From contig OY856186.1 in the NCBI GenBank assembly GCA_963693315.1, forward strand, positions 133,069,841 to 133,133,840: 64,000 bases of DNA, read 5' to 3'. This document shows, in pieces, positions 56,866 through 64,000 of the stretch. Below the pieces are notes generated by a model. The model had not been told where the DNA came from and did not search any database. It saw only the letters and a list, made by a program, of their open reading frames with translations. A program made the position numbers and the translations under genes. Source of the stretch: Diogma glabrata (taxonomy: Eukaryota > Arthropoda > Insecta > Diptera > Cylindrotomidae). Numbering within the stretch: position 1 is the stretch's first letter; every line of letters begins with the position of its first letter.

Positions 56866-57274
56866 CTAGCGAATTATTTTTAATCGTTCGTTTAAACGAA
56901 GCAGTCAAGTACGACTCCTTTCTTTTTTTATTATCTAACAAGTTCAAACAAACGATCCCATTTCTCAACACAAAACTTAATTTTCTATTCGTTCTTACTT
57001 CTCTATTTTCTATTCATCTTCTATTTTTTGATCAATAGCTGACACAGAGCAAGCAATCCATATCGGCAAACTGAACTAAAAAAATAGACATCATTCATTT
57101 TAGAATAAGAATCTTTATCAAGGAACACCAACTCTTCTACTGTAACCATTTCAAAAACTGAGTATATTAATAAATTAAACCTCTTACTCAGGAATTCTAG
57201 CACGCACAGTTCTAAAACGTGACTTAACAAACTCACTAAAAACTAAAAACAATTCAGTATTATAAAAGAACTAA
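56866..57274. other. AT-rich spacer before the PLE fragment
   Basis: Nothing recognised. TCTATTTTCTATTC-type phrases repeat near 56980-57025. Confidence 0.4.
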
Positions 57275-57493
57275 ATGAAAAATAATGTATCCACGTCCGA
57301 ACTAAAAACATATAATAGTAACCAGCCGAACGGTCTCCCCAAAATACACGCATCTAAAATACCGATAAGACCCATCGTATCCTACATAAGTACTCTAGCG
57401 TACAATTTGTCCATATCTCAATCCCAGATTTTGAAAAACATATCTTCAAACATTTTTAACGTAAAAAACTTTTATGCCCTCAAAACTAAATAA
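57275..57493 (+). pseudogene. Penelope-like reverse transcriptase fragment
   Basis: The frame reads NGLPKIHASKIPIRPIVSYI, then YNLSISQSQILKNISSN and FNVKNFYALK, the PLE pattern YGLPKIHK...PLRPIVS...YN.SK.L..IL. After the stop, FINQNNELISF and then LPTN continue the family pattern to about 57560. The remaining RT, with its active site, is not readable. This is a relic and belongs to the inverted pair described next. Confidence 0.75.
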
Positions 57494-58690
57494 GACTTCA
57501 CTTATTTCATTAACCAAAACAATGAATTAATCTCGTTTTAAGTAGTAACCCTCCCCACTAACCATACTATGAGCATATTCTACATCTACGATACATTTAG
57601 AGTCTGAACAATCTCCAAAATGATTATGAAACAATCAACAAATAAATTAAAATAAATATATAAGTTTTTTAAATTTGTTCTCTTAATTTTTTTAATATAA
57701 CTACAATAAATGATCAAATCCTTCAAGATTTGTAACATCTTATGAACTTTTCTCACATAAGCAATATGAAAATACTACCTCAAAAGGTAATGTTTATTTG
57801 ACATCTTACAGTGCAAATTAAGGCCCACATAAAAATATCCACAAAAAATTGGTCTACTTTTATTTTATTACTTTTTATTTTAATTACTAACACAATTATG
57901 AAAAATTTTGTGTTTGTACACAAAATTTTTTAAAAGCGATTGCTCCCATCCAGCTTTATGATACAATAATAACAAGTTATATCATAATAAAATAAAACAT
58001 AAATAAAAAAGAATATTGACAGTGGGAATAAAATAAACCGCATTACATAATAATATTCAAAATAAAAACTTGCAGTCTATCTCTTACGTATATTAACTGA
58101 CGCTTATTCACAGAAAAACATGTAGGACAATGGCATATAATACTAGACAAAATAAGAAGGCAACCACTATATCTGATAACACTACCACTGGATCCCGGAC
58201 CCCGATTATGGAATGCGATATACGTTGACAGCACGGTACTTCTAAAAAATATTGTGTACAAACACAAAATTTTTCGTAACTGTATTAGTAATTAAAGTAA
58301 AAATAATAAAATGACAGTAGACCAATATTTTGGGGATATTTTTATGTGGGCATTAATTTTCACTGCAAGATGTCAAATAAACATAACCTTTTGAGGAAAT
58401 GTTTTCTTATTGCTTATGAGTCGAAAGTGCATAAGAAGGTACAATTCTTGAAGGATTTGTTAATTTATTATACTTTTAGGTTAAATGGAACCAAAATTCA
58501 TTTTAATTTATTTGTAAATTGTTTCATTTGGTAAATTGTTACGAGTTTAAATGATATCGTAGATGTTAATAGCATGGGTAGTGAGAAAGATTACTGCGTC
58601 AAAGGAGATTAAATCATGGTCTTGGTTAATGAAATAAGTTGAGACTTATTTAGTTTTAAGGGCATATGAGTTTTTAACGTTAAAGATGTT
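57436..58690. repeat. Inverted repeat of PLE sequence, ~500-bp arms around a ~280-bp spacer
   Basis: The left arm 57436-57945 and the right arm about 58225-58690 are reverse complements with moderate divergence. Both contain the PLE end NIFNVKNxYALKTK and then AT-rich DNA with AATATTTTTGTGTTTGTACA-like phrases. PLEs often insert as partial or inverted pairs. The right arm ends exactly where the dispersed repeat at 58.69 kb begins (CCGCATGGAGGGGAGGGATC). Minus-strand frames at 58043-58267 and 58646-58925 are by-products. Confidence 0.8.
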
Positions 58691-59386
58691 TAAATATCTT
58701 CCGCATGGAGGGGAGGGATCAGTTTTTATTGGTTTGAAATTTTTTTTTTTTAATTTTTGATCTACGGGTGTGACAACCCCGCGTACACCAGTGCCTGCTA
58801 TTGACATACGAGTTAACGTGAGGTATCTCATACCACTGACAATAGCAGTGAGATATCACAAGCCAAGGTGACATCTTAGGGGTGGTGGCGGATGAACTGT
58901 ATTCAGTCAACGGTAGCATCCTCAATCTTAGCTGTGAAATAATCGTTGATGATGAGACGCTGTTGCTTCCTTGAGGAAAAGAGCCTTCATATAACTATAT
59001 GTAGGCTTTAATCTTCAAGAAAGACAGTGCGTCACAGGATCAAGGAATAGGCAACCGGCTGGATTATTGGCAACTACATTGTTGTTTTGTTTCAGCAAAT
59101 TTTTGTAAAAATTTGTTATTTACTTTTTAATTTACTTTTATTTTCTCTATTCTATCATAAAATATTGGCCTATGTCATATTTTGTCAGTGATAGGATTTT
59201 AAATTTTTTGTTTAGTTATCCATTCTTTAACAAAAAATATAAAAAAAAAACAAAAAAAGAAAGATTTACGTCCATCAACACCCTTGAACGTATGTTGTTG
59301 TGGGACCTTGGTCTTAAAAGGTTTTTATGTGTTATTGTGACACATATTGTAATTCCTACTACACAACACATTTTATTAAAAAAAAA
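58687..59386 (+). repeat. Dispersed repeat, copy of the 11.15-12.20 kb family
   Basis: Collinear with 11155-11540 and then 11935-12190, skipping the part that contains the tRNA-like stretch. It ends with the GTGTTATTGTGACACA...ACACAACAC hairpin module at 59320-59367. It is diverged by roughly a fifth from the other copies, so the family is old and was active at different times. Confidence 0.75.
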
Positions 59387-59945
59387 GTAGGGTCTGCGTC
59401 GGACCAGACGGTGGAAGTTATACTTCTTTGGCCATTCGCTCGCACATACGCACACAGACAGACAGACAGGATACATTAAAAAAAAAAAAAAAAAACTAAA
59501 AACAAAAATATTATTCAAAAAAAAAAAAATTTTAAAAAAAATGTTATTCAAGAAAAAAAATATTATTCAAAAGAAAAAAATATTATACAAAAGAAAAAAA
59601 TATTATTCATAAAAAAAAAATTAAAAAAAAATAAAAAAAGTAGGGTCTGCGTCGGACCAGACAGTGGAAGTTATACTTCTTTGGCCATTCGCTCGCACAT
59701 ACGCACACAGACAGACAGATAGGATACATTAAAAAGAAAAAAAATAACTAAAAAAAAAAAATAACTAAAAAAAAAAAAAAATATTATTAAAAAAAAAAAA
59801 AATTAAAAAAAAAATGTTATTCAAGAAAAAAAATATTATTTAAAAGAAAAAAATATTATACAAAAGAAAAAAATATTATTCAAAAAATAAAAAAGAAAAC
59901 ATATTCAAAAAATAAATAAAGAAAAAATATTATTCAAAAAAAAAT
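59387..59945. repeat. Two ~100-bp direct repeats in A-rich minisatellite DNA
   Basis: GTAGGGTCTGCGTCGGACCA, followed by GACRGTGGAAGTTATACTTC and a CGCACACAGACAGACAGA run, occurs at 59387-59488 and 59640-59739, 253 bp apart. The rest is AAAAAAATATTATTCAAAAG in many variants. Long A runs make slippage likely. The 111-codon minus-strand frame at 59216-59551 is a by-product. Confidence 0.85.
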
Positions 59946-60119
59946 ATTGCGACGCTGATGCATAGGCTGACTTCACCACAGCTCTGGAAACATAGTGTTC
60001 TGGATATATAATGAGCTAATATCCATAAAATACTTTAATTAAAAGCTAACCAATATTATGGACTTCGTAGTTCTAATAATAAAAATATTAAAGCAGGCAG
60101 TAGTATCCCAACAAACATA
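59946..60119. other. Short spacer before the satellite
   Basis: Begins GCGACGCTGATGCATAGGC. No gene or repeat was recognised. Confidence 0.4.
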
Positions 60120-63100
60120 AATTCTGTTGTACGAGAAAAAGTAAAAAAAAATTTATCGGAAGTGACAAAGCGGAAGTTGGGATGCAGAACTGTTGTAAAC
60201 CGTACTAAATGTGTATGTACCAAATTTCATCCAACTCGATTATCAGGTACAGAAGTTATTGAGCTTCCAAAATAACAGGTGCTTGGAGGCCCCCTACCAC
60301 TTTGTTCACTATCGCTAAAAAAAACTAATCAGTTCCTTGCCATACCTATTTGCATCTTTTTGCAAAGTGTAATCAAAATTACTTAACGAACGAATGTTGT
60401 ATGCTTCCAACAAACATTGAAACAATAAACAGTTGTTCGGGAGGACCCCACCACTTATCCCAATATTGTCCAAAAACTAGTCAATTCTTTGTCAATAAAG
60501 TCTTTATCTTTTTTCAAAGTGCCATTAAAATTGATTAATGAATGAAATCTGTATGCTCCCAACAAACTTTAAAAACCAAGTGTGAAAAGTCAGCAGTTGT
60601 ATGGTAGATCCCCCGCCACTTTGATCAATGTGTCCCAAAAGATGATAATTATCTTCTTACACTAATTGAAACCTTTCCATAAGTTTTATCATAATCACTT
60701 CATTATTGTAGACTGTAGTGTGCATAAAGATACTGAAAAAACTGCCAACAATTAAAAAAAAAATTTTTTTACCGGCAGTAAAAAACCGGAAGTTGGGATG
60801 CAGAATTTTTGTAAATCATACTAAATGCTTATGTACAAAGTTTCATCCAATTCGCTTATCAGGTACAGATGTTATTGAGCTTTAAAAAAAACAGGTGTAT
60901 GGGACACCCCCCCATCACTTTGTTCACTATCGCTCAAAAACTAATCAGTTCTTTGCCATACACGTTTGCATCTTTTTCCAAAGTGTCATCAAAATTGGTT
61001 CACGAACGAATGCTGTGTGCTCCCAACAAACATTGAAAAAATGCTGACACAGTAAACAGGTGTTTGGGAGACCCCGTACCACTTATCCCAATATTGTCCA
61101 AAAACTGATCAGTTCCTTGTCATTTAAGTTTCCATCTTTTTCCAAAGTGTCATTAGAATTGATTAATGAATGAAGTCTGTATGCTCCCAACAAACTTTAA
61201 AAACAAAGTGTGAAAAGTCAGCAGTTGTATGGTAGACCACCCGCCACTTTGATCAATGTGTCTCAAAAGATAATAATTATCTTCTTACACTAATTGGAAC
61301 CCTATTCCATAAGTTTCATCATAATCACTTCATTATTGTAGGCTGTAGTGTGCATAAAGACACTAAAAAAACTTCAAAAAAGTACAAAAAAAATTTTTTT
61401 ACCGGAAAAGGAGTTTTTTACCGAAAACCGGAAGTTGGGATGCAGAACTATTTTAAACCGTACTACATACTCATGTACCAAGTTTCATCCAATTCGCTTA
61501 TCAGGTACAGAAGCTATAGATCTTTCAAAAAAACAGGTGCTTCAGGGACCCCCCACCACTTTGTTCACTATCGCTCAAAAACTAATCAGTTCTTCGCCAT
61601 ACATGTTTGCATTTTTTTCCAAAGTGTCATCAAAATTCGTTCACGAACGAATGTTGTGTGCTCCCAACAAACATTGAAAAAAGTGTGACACATTAAACAG
61701 GTGTTCGGGAGGACCCCCACCACTTATTGCAATATTTTCCAAAAACTAATCAGTTCTTTGTTACTTAAGTCTCCATCTTTTTCCAAAGCGTCATTAAAAT
61801 TGATTAATGAACGAAGTCTGTATCCTCCCAACAAACTTAAAAAACAAAGTGTGAAAAGTCAGCATTTGTATGGTAGACCCCCCACCACTTTGATCAATGT
61901 GTCCTAAAACATGATAATTATCTTTTCACACTAATTGGAACGCTATTCCATAAGTTTCATCATAGTCACTTCATTATTGTAGGCTGTAGTGTGCATAAAG
62001 ATACTGACAAAACTTCAAAAAAGTACAAAAAAATTTTTTTACCGGAAGTGAAAAACCGGAAGTTGGGATGCAGAACTATTTTAAACCGTACTACATACTC
62101 ATGTACCAAGTTTCATCCAATTCGCTTATCAGGTACAGATGTTATAGAGCTTTCAAAAAAACAGGTGCTCCAGGGACCCCCCACCACTTTGTTCACTATC
62201 GCTCAAAAACTAATCAGTTCTTTGCCATACATGTTTGCATCTTTTTCCAAAGTGTCATCAAAATTCGTTCACGAACGAATGCTGTGTGCTCCCAACAAAC
62301 ATTGAAAAAAGTGTGACACATTAAACAGGTGTTCGGGGGGACCCCCACCACTTATTCCAATATTATCCAAAAACTAATCAGTTCTTTGTTACTTAAGCCA
62401 CCATCTTTTTCCAAAGTGTCATTAAAATAAATTAATGAATGAAGTCTGTATGCTCCCAACAAACTTAAAAAACAAAGTGTGAAAAGTCAGCATTTGTATG
62501 GTAGACCCCCCCACCACTTTGATCAATGTGTCCCAAAACATGATAATTATCTTTTCACACTAATTGGAACCCTATTCTATAAGTTTCATCATAATCACTT
62601 CATTATTGTAGGCTGTAGTGTGCATAAAGACACCGAAAAAACTTCAAAAAAGTACAAAAAAAATTTTTTTACCGGAAGTGAAAAACCGGAAGTTGGGATG
62701 CAGAACTATTGTAAACCGTACTACATACTCATGTACCAAGTTTCATCCAATTCGCTTATCAGGTACAGAAGTTATAGAGCTTTCAAAAAAACAGGTGCTC
62801 CAGGGACCCCCCACCACTTTGTTCACTATCGCTCAAAAACTAATCAGTTCTTTGTCATACATGTTTGCGTCTTTTTCCAAAGTGTCATGGAAATTCATTT
62901 ACGAATGAATGTTTTATGCTTCCAACAAACATAAAAACTTTGTGGAAAAAACCACCTGTTGTATGGTGGACCCCCCAACCCTTTATCCAATGTGCTCCAA
63001 AAGCTGATAAAATCTTTTTCATGTTATTTAAAAGCTTTTCGCAACGTTTCATGAAAATCGATCGGTAATTGTAGGCTACAGTAGGGATAAACACCTGAAA

Positions 63101-63350
63101 AAAAAACTTTTTAACCGGAAGTGACAAACCGGAAGTTGGTATGCAGAAATATTGGAAACAGTACTTAAACCTTATATACTAAGTTTCAATAAAATCATAG
63201 CCCGGGATCAGAAGTTATTCAAGATTTAAACTTAGAGGTGTTCGGGAGACCTCCCGCCATTTTGTCCAAATTTGAAATGAATCCAGATCTTCCATTTTCA
63301 AGTGAACCTGTATCATTTGCCAAAGTTTCATCAAGATCCTATGCAGAAAA
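60120..63350. repeat. Higher-order satellite, ~630-bp unit made of three ~210-bp sub-blocks
   Basis: The anchor CCGGAAGTTGGGATGCAGA recurs near 60170, 60786, 61428, 62056, 62686 and, altered, 63129, giving spacings of 616, 642, 628, 630 and 443 bp. Each unit has three related blocks that open with CCACCACTT (or CCGCCACTT) and contain a form of CAAAGTGTCATCAAAATTCG. Units at 61.4-62.9 kb are the most alike; those at the edges are diverged or shortened. Frames of up to 151 codons repeat in each unit (61348-61688, 61991-62316, 62479-62934), differ by frame shifts, have no known domain and are not considered genes. Confidence 0.88.
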
Positions 63351-64000
63351 CTCACCCACCCACCCGTTCCAACCCAAAATATGACTTCCCGATCAGTTGG
63401 ACATAATTTAGTGATTATGTTTTTTGTGTGATTTTTGTTTAAATTTCATTAATTTAGCTTTGGAAATTATTGTTGTTAGATATAACATTTCAAATATAAA
63501 TTTAAAGTTCATGTTTTAAATTTATTTTAAATTCTCTTATTTGAATTAAAATGACATTTTCGTAGCTTGAAGTAGAAAAAAATTATTAACCCGTTTAATG
63601 TACAAAAACAATGTCTTTCGTATAAAGAAAATATACATTCAAATAACATCTAGAATAGAAAATAAATTTGACAGATACATTTTTTATAAAGGCTAATTAT
63701 TAAAACTCTTAACAGTTAGGACACCATGATGCATGTAAAATAATTGTCGTTCTGATAAAATAATATTCGCTCTGATTGGAGGGGCGGCAACAACTTTTTA
63801 TCTGTACGACAATATTTTTGACTGTTCGATAAAAAAATATGTCGTAAGCATTGCTATATTTTTGTGTAATATATAAAAACATAACCTAGAAAATTTTGCT
63901 TGTCATAATTGAAAAATTAATTTTGAAAGCAAGTTTATTTTTATTGGAATTATCGCCTAAATCTATATGTATTATTAATAAAAAAAGTTAAACTAACTTG
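63351..64000. other. AT-rich DNA with a fragment of the hAT element interior
   Basis: Around 63583-63655, TTTAATGTACA...GTCTTTCGTATAAAG...AATATACATTCAAATAACAT and CTAGAAT match 52390-52460 inside the hAT element. The remainder is unassigned. No gene was seen up to the window end. Confidence 0.6.

Noticed and set aside
61348..62934. Repeated open frames of 80-150 codons in the satellite
   Set aside because: They recur with the repeat period, overlap in several frames, differ by shifts between units and have no recognisable domain.

Overview
This window is AT-rich eukaryotic DNA, most likely from an insect. The only recognisable host gene is the carboxyl half of an Me31B/DDX6-type DEAD-box helicase on the minus strand near 42 kb, and its wording is that of the insect orthologues. 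The intron that can be read is very short (63 nt). Everything else that can be identified is transposable-element DNA, in many layers and at several stages of decay. No bacterial operons, rRNA genes or CRISPR arrays are present.

Layout. 1-4.8 kb: unassigned DNA and long degenerate AT-rich tandem repeats. 4.8-9.25 kb: a 5'-truncated Ty3/gypsy retrotransposon (end of gag, pol, purine tract, probable 3' LTR), broken by two one-base shifts, one at the gag/pol boundary and one at the integrase tail. 9.5-27.5 kb: a nested block built from a long-TIR DNA element flanked by TA. The element carries a fragment of a non-LTR reverse transcriptase and palindromic TTGTCSGACAA sites. One 3,779-bp unit is duplicated in tandem almost perfectly. 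A 2.26-kb CACTA-ended element sits in the first copy, and its empty site survives at 27.25 kb. 27.5-32.3 kb: a cluster of small TIR elements with 3-bp TTA/TAA target duplications (PIF/Harbinger-like), plus a 58-bp-arm hairpin.

30-40 kb is mostly plain AT-rich DNA. It contains three exon-like islands on the minus strand (39.8, 39.5 and 32.4 kb) whose reading phases fit one another, so they may be an unrecognised gene, and a further possible terminal exon at 30.2 kb. 40.75 kb holds an 88-nt hairpin. 41.7-42.6 kb is the helicase. 43-44.5 kb is a ruined non-LTR retrotransposon of the same family as the larger one at 53.4-56.4 kb. 45-48.3 kb has two adjacent TIR elements, and 48.5-49.8 kb is a cluster of inverted repeats. 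50.5-51 kb and 57.3-58.7 kb hold Penelope-like (PLE) fragments; the second forms a roughly 500-bp inverted pair. 51.4-52.7 kb is a hAT-type element with a perfect 8-bp duplication, inserted into an old RNase H sequence. 58.7-59.4 kb is another copy of the dispersed repeat seen at 11-12 kb. 60.1-63.3 kb is a higher-order satellite, about 630 bp per unit and built of three related sub-blocks.

The genes do not form a pathway. What links the region is repeated insertion of elements into elements. The most useful records are insertions with clear target duplications, an internal empty site, a recent tandem duplication, and two possible host transcription units on the minus strand. All family names rest on motifs read by eye; no database search was possible.
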